Shown: positions 16,427 through 23,611 of the stretch, piece by piece
Numbering within the stretch: position 1 is the stretch's first letter
Layout: every line of letters begins with the position of its first letter
Origin: Anaerolinea thermophila
GTDB lineage: Bacteria > Chloroflexota > Anaerolineae > Anaerolineales > UBA4823
Assembly: GCA_020724505.1 (NCBI GenBank)
Contig: DYGV01000008.1
Span: forward strand, 17,549 to 56,531
Length of the DNA: 38,983 bases
Reading direction: 5' to 3'
Program-made: the position numbers and the translations under genes
The notes under the pieces: generated by a model
Database searches by the model: none
What the model was told of the DNA's origin: nothing
What the model saw: the letters and a program-made list of their open reading frames with translations, nothing else

Positions 16427-17974
16427 TTATTTATTGGTCGCCATTTTCTTCTTTTGCACTCGCCTGCTTTGCCGGACGATCAGGTCTGTGGACATCCATC
16501 TCGCCAGAAATATAGACTGTAACGCCCCCTGAAGGATGGCGAATAAGAGCAACAGAGATGGGCGGTGATCTTTGACGGCCACGGTGTAAATCAACCCGAC
16601 GCTCAAAAGAACTACTGCGATGAGTTGAGGTGCTAACCATATCGGGTTTAAACGCCCGTCCAAGCTTTTGGGGGTGGGTCTAAAAGCCAGAGGCACGCGA
16701 AAGAGAGCCATCAGCCAGGCGGAGAGATAGATAGGCCAGGTGGCATAAACCAAGACAACCGCCCGCAATAACGATGTGCGCTGGATGGTATGGTGTCTCC
16801 ATTTGTATAATCCCAGATAGCGGATTACTGCGTCGCAGCCCACCAGGGGAGCAATATGGATCAAATAACTATGGAATGCGCCTCGGAGGGGCGCATCGCC
16901 AAAGATCAACACGGCAATTGTGGCAAACAAATGGAGGGCAACCGCGGGGCCAATCCAATATTTAGTCATCCTGACCAAGTAGGAAAGCCGTTGTCCCCAG
17001 GTTAATCGAGGGAAAAGCCGGGGATAACTGGTTACCAGCAGCTCAAAAACTCCACGTGCCCATTTTAGCTGTTGCACAAACCAGGCTTCAAACGTGGGCG
17101 GCGCAATGCCCGGCGCCAAAGGTTCTGCCACATATACAGATTTCCAACCTGCAGCATGGAGGTTGATCGAAGTAGCCAGATCTTCTGCCAATCCGGGTTG
17201 ATAACCGCCAATCGACTCTAAAGCTGCTCGGCGGATTAACGCATTGCTCCCCATCAGCGTCGCGCCGCCGATGCCATAACTGCCCAGTGAAGTGGGGTTA
17301 TAATATTCCAGGCTGGTCTCAATGGCTGCATCGGCAACCCAACTCTCCTGGGTGTTGGCAAAGGTGAGCATCACTTGGACAAATCCTACCGCCGGGTCTG
17401 AGAAGTAAGCGACGGTTTTTTCCAAAAAGTCGGCTTTTGGAACATGATCAATATCGAAGATGGCGATAATATCGCCGTTGGTTTTTGCTAAAGCTGCATT
17501 GACATTTCCTGCTTTGGCGTTGATGTGATTATCGCGCGTCAAGTATCCAGCGCCCAAGAATTCAGCCAGCCTGGCTAATTGCGCATCCGATCCGTCATCT
17601 AATAGCCAGGTGACGTGTTTGCCACGCATGGCGCACGCTGCCTTTAACGAGCGTTCCACTAATGCATACGGCTCGCCACAGGCGGTTACAAACACATCCA
17701 CACTCAGATTTGGGGGCGGTGTGGGCAGCAGCTTCGGACGTCGCGCAACCAGATAGAGATACCAGTTTCCTATGAGTTGAACGCCGCCATACAGGATCGC
17801 TAAAATCATCAACGCCACTAAATAGGGTGAACGCCACCTGTCGCCGAGCTCTTTGTCTATTTCGAACCACCAGCTTAGATAATACAAGAACGAAATGCAG
17901 CCAAGACCAATGGCGCCTCTTAAAGCCCAGGTGAGCAGGAATTCTTTGAAGCTGGCCCGATTATCAGATTTCAT
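16427..17974 (-). CDS. Processive cellulose-synthase-like GT2 membrane glycosyltransferase
   Basis: About 515 residues. Two transmembrane helices (about 15-35 and 50-72) precede the catalytic domain, which has LLDDGSD, the DxD motif IIAIFDIDHVPK and the acceptor-site motif GLAEDLATSINLHAAGW. Four or more helices follow. The channel-linked motif normally written QxxRW appears here as QQLKW, so the Arg is Lys. No PilZ (c-di-GMP) domain is attached. This organisation is that of BcsA/CesA-like synthases that polymerise and translocate beta-glycans, so it may build a homopolymer or a repeating unit. A GTG at 17983 extends the frame, but the ATG at 17974 overlaps the upstream stop as ATGA, the usual coupled arrangement. 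Confidence 0.88.
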   Translation of the reverse strand: MKSDNRASFKEFLLTWALRGAIGLGCISFLYYLSWWFEIDKELGDRWRSPYLVALMILAILYGGVQLIGNWYLYLVARRPKLLPTPPPNLSVDVFVTACGEPYALVERSLKAACAMRGKHVTWLLDDGSDAQLARLAEFLGAGYLTRDNHINAKAGNVNAALAKTNGDIIAIFDIDHVPKADFLEKTVAYFSDPAVGFVQVMLTFANTQESWVADAAIETSLEYYNPTSLGSYGIGGATLMGSNALIRRAALESIGGYQPGLAEDLATSINLHAAGWKSVYVAEPLAPGIAPPTFEAWFVQQLKWARGVFELLVTSYPRLFPRLTWGQRLSYLVRMTKYWIGPAVALHLFATIAVLIFGDAPLRGAFHSYLIHIAPLVGCDAVIRYLGLYKWRHHTIQRTSLLRAVVLVYATWPIYLSAWLMALFRVPLAFRPTPKSLDGRLNPIWLAPQLIAVVLLSVGLIYTVAVKDHRPSLLLLFAILQGALQSIFLARWMSTDLIVRQSRRVQKKKMATNK

Positions 17975-19362
17975 GGCGCGCACCGTACATTTTTACATGC
18001 TGGATCATATAGATAGACTCTCATGGTGAAAATTCTGCCGCGTACCACGACATCGAAACTTGCCATCGGTTGAGCATTCGCCCAAATCCAGGCTAGAGTG
18101 TTGGGGAGACGTTCTCCAAGGGTGAAATCTTCGATGAACCAGATTCGACGATTATTCGAGGCGATTTGATCTGGGCTGAATTTCTCCATTGGGATCGTGC
18201 GGCGTCCCATGTAATAGTCGCCGACGTCGGTGTTGCCGATATAGATGCGATCGCCTTCTTTCTGGCGCTCTTGGACGAATTCGATGGCTGCGCGCCAGTT
18301 CTCACGATTACCATTCTGATGAAAATAGTATAAGTAATCCTCACTCAATGAGGTTGCGAATAAAATGGCTAGCACGCTGGCAGCCAATAACCAGGCGTCG
18401 CCTTTTTGCTGTTGGAAAAGTGCATGAGCTGCGACGCCAGCCAGAATCACCCAGCTTGTTAGTGAGATAAAGATATAACGATTGGCTGTATAGTGATATA
18501 GTGACAGGAAAGTGATGCACAACAATGGCACCACCGCGGCGAGTCCAAAATACAGGCCAGCCCGGTTTTTTCTAACTAACAAATAAATCGCGCCCAAACC
18601 GCCCAGGCATACGATGGGGATGCCAACGTAAAATACAAAGCCAGAGAAAATCCATAACGGATCACTGTTTACTCTCCCAAAGCCAGCCAACCACTCGTCG
18701 AAGCCACCCAGGTAGGGGGCGATGATAATGGCGGCTGCGATTGCTCCCGGGGCAAAGTAGATCAGCAAATTTCGCAAATTCAGGCCGCTGGGTTTTTCAA
18801 TTGGCAAAATGAATAAAAGAAATAGGTAGATGACCTCCACGGGCAGCAGAAATAAGGCTAACAGCCGTTCCTGTATGGCCAAACCTAAAAACGCCAGCGA
18901 AAGGAGCAAATGCATTGGGCGGTTTTTTTCAAACCCCAGGTAGAAATACACCATCGCCAGCGTATAGAAGAGCAATAATAAAACATAAAAACGCGCGTTT
19001 TGCGACCAGTAAATGTGCCAGTGAGAGACCGCAAGCAGGGCGCTGCTGATCAAACCAACCTGCCGCCCAAAAACCTGCGCGGCGAGATAATACAATATTG
19101 GAATAGTCGCTATGCCGATCAGCGCAGGCGCCAAGCGCGCGTTGAATTCATTCGCCCCAAGCAAGTTTGTGACGGCGTGAATCAATCGAGTGGATAGGGA
19201 GAGCATAAAGCCGTCTGGTTTGTTGCTTAGCGAAAAGACCTCATCGCTCCAAAAGCTCCATTCACCTAGTCTGTAGAAACGCAACCAAGCAGCCGTTAGC
19301 GTGACAAAGAGAAGGCCTAATACCGTCATATGTCGTTTCAGACAGGGGCGAATCTGATGCAC
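17971..19362 (-). CDS. GT39/ArnT-like membrane glycosyltransferase
   Basis: Roughly 463 residues with about ten transmembrane helices. The first helix is followed by LRFYRLGEWSFWSDEVFSL, whose Asp-Glu pair in the first external loop is the catalytic signature of ArnT/PMT-type (GT-C) enzymes, and then by RLAPALIGIATIPILYYLAAQVFGRQVGLISSALLAVS. These enzymes use polyprenyl-phosphate-linked sugars at the outer face of the membrane. The open frame extends to a TTG at 19467, but a perfect TATAAT lies inside that extension (19422-19417), so translation should begin downstream of it. I chose the GTG at 19362 with GGGA 7 nt upstream; the ATG at 19329 is the other candidate. First gene of the glycan operon. 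Confidence 0.85.
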   Translation of the reverse strand: MHQIRPCLKRHMTVLGLLFVTLTAAWLRFYRLGEWSFWSDEVFSLSNKPDGFMLSLSTRLIHAVTNLLGANEFNARLAPALIGIATIPILYYLAAQVFGRQVGLISSALLAVSHWHIYWSQNARFYVLLLLFYTLAMVYFYLGFEKNRPMHLLLSLAFLGLAIQERLLALFLLPVEVIYLFLLFILPIEKPSGLNLRNLLIYFAPGAIAAAIIIAPYLGGFDEWLAGFGRVNSDPLWIFSGFVFYVGIPIVCLGGLGAIYLLVRKNRAGLYFGLAAVVPLLCITFLSLYHYTANRYIFISLTSWVILAGVAAHALFQQQKGDAWLLAASVLAILFATSLSEDYLYYFHQNGNRENWRAAIEFVQERQKEGDRIYIGNTDVGDYYMGRRTIPMEKFSPDQIASNNRRIWFIEDFTLGERLPNTLAWIWANAQPMASFDVVVRGRIFTMRVYLYDPACKNVRCAP

Positions 19363-19416
19363 TGATTTATCCCAGTTGGAGAATAACCGCGAGTTGACCC
19401 CAAAGCCGTTTTTACT

Positions 19417-19444
19417 ATTATAGAGGATTTTGATTAATGTACAA
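19417..19444 (-). promoter_or_regulatory. Candidate promoter of the glycan operon
   Basis: On the minus strand a perfect TATAAT (19422-19417) with TTGTAC 16 nt upstream (19444-19439, 3/6). Predicted transcription start near 19410. It lies inside the apparent 5' extension of the first gene, which argues for an internal start codon. It is divergent from the aromatic operon promoter 130 nt away. Confidence 0.45.
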
Positions 19445-19577
19445 GAAAGTTGCTCATATTCTTTCAAAACTGGTAGTCATTTAGACTGCTTGAAGTTGCC
19501 AGGTACATCCAAAGGAATTTTTCCCTCTAAAAGGATCATGAGTTATCTTGTTTCAATCCGTTATCAAAATTTCCCTC

Positions 19578-19606
19578 TTGACGTTTCTGCAGACCTGGGA
19601 TAGACT
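19578..19606 (+). promoter_or_regulatory. Sigma70-type promoter of the aromatic amino acid operon
   Basis: TTGACG (19578-19583, 5/6 match) and TAGACT (19601-19606, 4/6) are separated by exactly 17 nt. Transcription should start near 19613, only a few nucleotides before the AAGG ribosome binding site (19619-19622) of the leader peptide. The leader transcript would thus consist almost wholly of the leader ORF and the attenuator. Confidence 0.72.
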
Positions 19607-19629
19607 CGGCGCAACATTAAGGTAAAGTT

Positions 19630-19710
19630 ATGAGTTTGATCGGTTTCGCTTTTGCTGCTCGCTATTATTATTACGGCTCATCCGATATGGAAGCCGTTGG
19701 CGGCGCTTAA
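19630..19710 (+). CDS. Tyr-rich leader peptide of the aromatic operon (26 aa)
   Basis: A 26-codon ORF with an ATG at 19630, AAGG 7 nt upstream, and TAA at 19708-19710. Codons 6 and 8 are Phe and codons 12-15 are four consecutive Tyr codons (TAT TAT TAT TAC, 19663-19674); the core reads FAFAARYYYYG. No function as a protein is expected. The run of Tyr codons, the position between a promoter and an intrinsic terminator, and the nine tyrosine-pathway genes behind it match the design of classical attenuator leader peptides such as those of trp and phe operons. A ribosome short of charged tRNA-Tyr would stall here. The identification rests on sequence architecture; I know of no direct homologue. 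Confidence 0.85.
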   Translation: MSLIGFAFAARYYYYGSSDMEAVGGA

Positions 19711-19770
19711 GCGGGACGATTAGAGTATATCCCACAAAGAAGAGACGCGAGGCCAACGGCCTCGCGTTTT
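19663..19770 (+). promoter_or_regulatory. Tyrosine-responsive transcription attenuator (alternative RNA structures)
   Basis: Three mutually exclusive structures are visible. (1:2) ACGGCT (19673-19678), starting on the last Tyr codon, pairs with AGCCGT (19692-19697), with an inner TCC/GGA stem (19681-19683/19689-19691). (2:3) GCCGTTGGC (19693-19701) is the exact complement of GCCAACGGC (19752-19760), plus CGC (19704-19706) with GCG (19747-19749), forming an antiterminator. (3:4) The terminator hairpin lies at 19745-19767. A ribosome stalled on the Tyr codons would mask region 1 and free region 2 to form the antiterminator. A ribosome that reaches the stop codon at 19710 would cover region 2 and let the terminator form. 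With no translation, 1:2 also permits termination. The pairings are seen; the mechanism is inferred by analogy with known attenuators. Confidence 0.84.
19745..19770 (+). terminator. Intrinsic terminator of the aromatic operon attenuator
   Basis: CGCGAGGCC (19746-19754) and GGCCTCGCG (19758-19766) form a perfect 9-bp stem with a 3-nt loop AAC, extended by one A-T pair, followed by TTTT (19767-19770). It lies 34 nt after the leader stop codon and 31 nt before the chorismate mutase start, so it must be bypassed for the operon to be expressed. Its loop and inner stem are the part captured by the antiterminator. Confidence 0.88.
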
Positions 19771-19801
19771 ACATTTCATCATGCGCTGTTGGAGGATGAG
19801 A

Positions 19802-20167
19802 ATGCCTGTCAGGGGAGTGCGCGGCGCAACCGTCGCCAGTCAGAATCAACCGGAAGCCATTTTAGCTGCCACGCGCAAGTTGCTGTTGGCGATCTTGGAC
19901 GCCAATCCGGGTTTGCATCCGGATGATCTGGCCAGCGTGTTTTTCACCGTCACCGCTGATCTACAGTCCACCTACCCGGCTCTGGCGGCGCGGCAGATCG
20001 GTTGGCTTCAAGTGCCTCTGCTCTGCGCCCAGGAGATCGAAGTTCCGGATAGTTTGCCGCGTTGCATCCGCGTGTTGCTGCATTGGAATACGGAGCGAAC
20101 TTACGCGGAAATCCAGCATGTGTATTTGGGCGAGGCAGCAAGCCTGCGCCCAGATTTACAACGATAA
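19802..20167 (+). CDS. aroH: Chorismate mutase, AroH type
   Basis: 121 residues, the length of the Bacillus-type trimeric AroH. It converts chorismate to prephenate, the committed step towards tyrosine and phenylalanine. Active-site residues known from the B. subtilis enzyme occur at the same positions: Arg7 in VRGVRGAT, Cys75 and Glu78 in LLCAQEIEV, Arg90 in CIRVLL and Tyr108 in HVYLGEA. The typical C-terminal LRPDL is also present. The frame is open back to 19781, but GGAGG at 19791-19795 lies 6 nt before the ATG at 19802, which fixes the start. It is the first structural gene after the attenuator. Confidence 0.95.
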   Translation: MPVRGVRGATVASQNQPEAILAATRKLLLAILDANPGLHPDDLASVFFTVTADLQSTYPALAARQIGWLQVPLLCAQEIEVPDSLPRCIRVLLHWNTERTYAEIQHVYLGEAASLRPDLQR

Positions 20168-20233
20168 AGGTGAGCAGTGGTTTTGTGTGAAGATGGCGAA
20201 TAAAATACAGATCAGTTGTAAGGAGAGTGTCCC

Positions 20234-21295
20234 ATGATGATCATAATGCGAACCGATGCAAGCGAAGCGGAGATTGCCGCAGTAGTGGAGCGAGTGCGAA
20301 ACAACGGACTGCGGGCGCATATCTCCACCGGCGAAGAACGAACGGTGATCGGCGCCATCGGCGATGGCCGGTCGGCGTATGGCTTCAAGGATCAGTTCAT
20401 GCTTCTGCCGGGTGTTGACCGGGTGGTGCCGATCTCTCGGCCTTATAAGCTGGCCTCGCGTGAATTTCGACCGGAGAATTCAATCTTTCCATTGAACGGT
20501 GTCTCCGTGGGCAACAAAGAAATCGCCATCATTGCTGGCCCGTGTTCGGTGGAAAGTCGCAGTCAACTGATGGAGACTGCCCTGGCGGTGCGGGAAGCCG
20601 GCGCCCATGCCTTGCGCGGCGGCGTTTATAAACCGCGCACTTCGCCCTATTCCTTTCAGGGGTTAGGCGAAGCCGGGTTGGAGATACTCGCTGAAGCGCG
20701 GCAGACAACGGGTATGCCAATTGTGTCTGAAGTGATGCGCGAAGAACAGATCCCTTTGTTGATAAAATATGTGGATGTATTGCAGATCGGGGCGCGCAAT
20801 ATGCAGAACTTCGCCTTGCTGCATGCGGTGGGCGAAAGTCAGCATCCCGTATTGCTCAAGCGCGGAATGATGGCGACAGTGGAGGAATTATTGATGGCGG
20901 CCGAATACATCCTCTCGCATGGTAATCAGCGGATTATGTTATGCGAACGCGGCATTCGTACTTTTGAGACCTCCACTCGCAACACCACTGACATCAACGC
21001 GATCCCGGTATTGAAAGATTTGACTCATCTACCGGTTATTCTAGATCCCAGTCATAGCACGGGCAATTGGAATTACGTAACAGCAATCGCCCGCGCCGGA
21101 GTGGCGGCGGGAGCCGATGGGCTGATCGTGGAAGTTCATCCGCAACCAGAAGCGGCGCTATCCGATGGCAGCCAATCGTTGAAACCGGAACGTTTCGCCG
21201 AGCTGGTCAAGCAGGTTAAAGCAGTTGCTCAGGCGATTGGGCGCGATGTCGCGCCAGCCCCAGCTCTGAACAGCTCGTCCGTTAAGATTGCTTGA
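20234..21295 (+). CDS. aroF: 3-deoxy-7-phosphoheptulonate (DAHP) synthase, type I-beta with regulatory domain
   Basis: 353 residues. It condenses phosphoenolpyruvate and erythrose 4-phosphate, the first step of the shikimate pathway. The N-terminal 70 residues ([20 protein letters not shown]) form a ferredoxin-like domain as in the Thermotoga-type enzyme, where it mediates Tyr/Phe feedback inhibition. The barrel starts near 95 with [13 protein letters not shown] (metal ligand Cys104), [13 protein letters not shown] for PEP/E4P binding, [10 protein letters not shown], the metal-ligand His in LDPSHSTG and the Glu in VEVHP. AAGGAG lies 8 nt before the ATG. Attenuation of transcription and allosteric control of this enzyme would form two layers of tyrosine feedback; the allostery is inferred from the domain. 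Confidence 0.95.
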   Translation: MMIIMRTDASEAEIAAVVERVRNNGLRAHISTGEERTVIGAIGDGRSAYGFKDQFMLLPGVDRVVPISRPYKLASREFRPENSIFPLNGVSVGNKEIAIIAGPCSVESRSQLMETALAVREAGAHALRGGVYKPRTSPYSFQGLGEAGLEILAEARQTTGMPIVSEVMREEQIPLLIKYVDVLQIGARNMQNFALLHAVGESQHPVLLKRGMMATVEELLMAAEYILSHGNQRIMLCERGIRTFETSTRNTTDINAIPVLKDLTHLPVILDPSHSTGNWNYVTAIARAGVAAGADGLIVEVHPQPEAALSDGSQSLKPERFAELVKQVKAVAQAIGRDVAPAPALNSSSVKIA

Positions 21296-21312
21296 ATCTT
21301 TGAATTATTTTG

Positions 21313-22191
21313 ATGGATGAGACTGACTTTATATCCAGCGCGCGGCTGGCGATCGTTGGCCTGGGTTTGATGGGCGGCTCGCTGGCAATGGCTTTGCAAG
21401 GAAAGTGCGCAGCCCTGTTAGGCGTGGACGCAGATCCACAAACGGTTGAACTGGCGCTGCGCGGGAAGATTGTTCACCAGGCCAGTGATCAGCTAGAAGC
21501 TATTCTGCCCCAGGCGGATGTGATTATCCTGGCAACGCCGGTGCGCGCTATCTTATCAATGTTGCAACAATTGCCACACGTCCACCCTGGTCAAGCCGTT
21601 GTGATGGATTTGGGCTCCACCAAACGGGAGATCGTCCGTCGGATGCAAGGATTGCCGCAACGCTTCGAGCCCATCGGCGGTCATCCAATGTGCGGCAAAG
21701 AGCGAGGTTCGTTATTTAACGCTGAAGCAACGCTCTTTCAGGGCGCCGCGTTTGTTCTGACCCCTTTAGAGCGCACCACAGCTCGCGCCCGCTTGGTGGC
21801 TGAACAAATTGTGCAGGCGGTTGGCGCACGCCCTCTCTGGCTGGAGGCGGAGCTACACGATCAATGGGCAGCCGCTGTCAGTCACTTGCCTTATCTGACG
21901 GCGAATGCGCTTGCCGCGGCTGTGCCGCTCGAGGCGCGGGCGATGGTTGGGCCGGGGTTGCGCAGCACAATTCGCCTGGCGCCTTCTTCGCTGCCGATGA
22001 TGCTGGATATTCTGGCAACCAATGGAGATAATGTGCTGGAGAGCCTGCGTCGGTTTCGCCAGGCGATGGATCAATTGGAAGCAGCCTTGCTCGATGAAGG
22101 ACAAGAGACATTGCAGGCGTTATTGTTGCGAGGGGCGGAAAACTACCGCCGGTTAACGGATGACAGGAGCGATGACCGTGATGGAACATGA
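21313..22191 (+). CDS. tyrA: Prephenate (or arogenate) dehydrogenase
   Basis: 292 residues. It oxidatively decarboxylates prephenate to 4-hydroxyphenylpyruvate (or arogenate to tyrosine). An N-terminal Rossmann fold has LAIVGLGLMGGSLAMAL (GxGxxG near residues 16-21). The conserved catalytic-domain motif GGHPMCGKERGS is present, as is the helical segment AVSHLPYLTANALA with the substrate-binding His. No ACT domain is attached, so feedback control is not obvious within this protein. The frame is open from a TTG at 21310; the adjacent ATG at 21313 is preferred although no strong ribosome binding site is seen. Its 3' end overlaps the start region of aroA. Its presence without pheA shows that the operon is directed at tyrosine. 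Confidence 0.94.
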   Translation: MDETDFISSARLAIVGLGLMGGSLAMALQGKCAALLGVDADPQTVELALRGKIVHQASDQLEAILPQADVIILATPVRAILSMLQQLPHVHPGQAVVMDLGSTKREIVRRMQGLPQRFEPIGGHPMCGKERGSLFNAEATLFQGAAFVLTPLERTTARARLVAEQIVQAVGARPLWLEAELHDQWAAAVSHLPYLTANALAAAVPLEARAMVGPGLRSTIRLAPSSLPMMLDILATNGDNVLESLRRFRQAMDQLEAALLDEGQETLQALLLRGAENYRRLTDDRSDDRDGT

Positions 22192-23611
22192 ACATCGAGA
22201 AGCTTCAGGACAGGCAACGCGAAGCGATGAACCAGTTGCCGGAGTATTGCACGTTGAGCCGGGCAGCGCACTGAGCGGAGATGCAGGCGGCAGTGCGTTG
22301 CCTCTGCCAGGGGATAAATCGCTTTCTCATCGCGCGGCGCTTTTTTCCGCCATGGCGGAAGGGGAAAGTTTTATCCAGAATTTCCTGGTATCGGGGGTCA
22401 CGCGCGCCATGTTAGATTCCCTGACGTTTTTGAATGTGTCTTGGAGGCTCGACGGACGCTCCTTACAGGTTCATGGGATTGGTTTAAAAGAGCCTCCTTA
22501 CGCGTCAGGAGACGGCAAGCCGCTGGTTATCAATTGCGGCAACTCGGCCACCACATTGAGGTTGCTGGCTGGGGCGTTAGCAGCGTGGAATTTCCCTGCC
22601 GTACTGGATGGTTCCCCGGGTTTACGCAGACGCCCGATGCAGCGTCTGACGGAGCCATTGCAGCAAATGGGGGTGAATATTCAGGCAACAGACGGCCATG
22701 CGCCTCTGTTTATTCAACCTTCCAACCATCCGTTGAAGGCTCTGGACTACGAACTACCGGTTGCCAGCGCGCAGGTGAAGTCTTGCCTATTGTTAGCAGC
22801 ATTGGCGGCGAGCAGCGGCACGATTCTGGTTGAGCCGGGGCCATCACGCGATCATACGGAGAGGATGCTCCGCGCGATGGGCGTTGAGATCAATTCATTT
22901 ACCCATTCAGGTGCAGACGGGCAACCGCTGCGCTGGGTCACGAGCCTGATCCCCCCTAAATCTGGCAAGCTGAGGCCGCTTCAGATCACGCTCCCCAATG
23001 ACATCTCGGCGGCGGCTTTTCTCATCGTCGCCGCGCTGATTACCCCTGGCTCGCAGCTACATTTGCGCAGTGTTGGCTTGAACCCGACGCGCACCGGCCT
23101 GTTGGATACGTTGCTTGAAATGGGCGCAGACATCCAGATTCACCCAACTGCCGAGCGCGGCGGAGAACCAGTGGGCGACCTGATCGTTCGCTATAGCTCC
23201 TTGCGAGGGGTTGAAGTGGGCGACGAACGCGTGGTGCGCATGATTGATGAGTTTCCTGTGTTTGCTGTGGCGGCGGCGTATGCGCAGGGAGAGACGCGGG
23301 TGCGCGACGCGGAGGAATTGCGCCACAAGGAGTCGGATCGCATATCTGCCCTGGGCAGCGAATTGCGTTTGCTGGGCGTGGATTTTATCGAAACGGCGGA
23401 TGGTTTCATCGTGCGGGGAGAGCGACCGCTCCGTGGAGGGCGGGTGCAATCGCACGGCGATCATCGTCTGGCGATGTCGCTGGCGGTTGCCGGGTTGGCA
23501 GCGCAAGCACCTATTCAGGTGGTCGGGGCGGAAATGATCCACGAATCATTCCCAGATTTTGTACCCGTAATGCGCTCTTTAGGCGCGACTCTCTATCTAT
23601 CAGGCGAATGA
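22181..23611 (+). CDS. aroA: 3-phosphoshikimate 1-carboxyvinyltransferase (EPSP synthase)
   Basis: About 476 residues, somewhat longer than the usual 430 because of an N-terminal extension of roughly 40 residues before the conserved LPGDKSLSHRAALFSA. It transfers the enolpyruvyl group of PEP to shikimate 3-phosphate. Other hallmarks are GNSATTLRLLAGALA, VDLD-like LPNDISAAAFLIVAAL, DEFPVFAVAAAYAQGETRV and the C-terminal ELRHKESDRISAL. Three in-frame ATGs (22160, 22172, 22181) lie inside the end of tyrA. I chose 22181 because AGGAG is 11 nt upstream, but the choice is uncertain. The gene overlaps tyrA by at least 11 nt and aroE by 4 nt, so translation is coupled along the operon. Confidence 0.93.
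   Translation: MEHEHREASGQATRSDEPVAGVLHVEPGSALSGDAGGSALPLPGDKSLSHRAALFSAMAEGESFIQNFLVSGVTRAMLDSLTFLNVSWRLDGRSLQVHGIGLKEPPYASGDGKPLVINCGNSATTLRLLAGALAAWNFPAVLDGSPGLRRRPMQRLTEPLQQMGVNIQATDGHAPLFIQPSNHPLKALDYELPVASAQVKSCLLLAALAASSGTILVEPGPSRDHTERMLRAMGVEINSFTHSGADGQPLRWVTSLIPPKSGKLRPLQITLPNDISAAAFLIVAALITPGSQLHLRSVGLNPTRTGLLDTLLEMGADIQIHPTAERGGEPVGDLIVRYSSLRGVEVGDERVVRMIDEFPVFAVAAAYAQGETRVRDAEELRHKESDRISALGSELRLLGVDFIETADGFIVRGERPLRGGRVQSHGDHRLAMSLAVAGLAAQAPIQVVGAEMIHESFPDFVPVMRSLGATLYLSGE

Noticed and set aside
19363-19467. TTG start of the GT39-like gene at 19467
   Set aside because: There is no ribosome binding site, and a perfect TATAAT lies inside this stretch, so translation most likely begins downstream.
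19613-19801. T-box riboswitch in the aromatic operon leader
   Set aside because: The leader is too short, and I see no T-box sequence or specifier stem; the leader ORF with alternative hairpins explains the region better.
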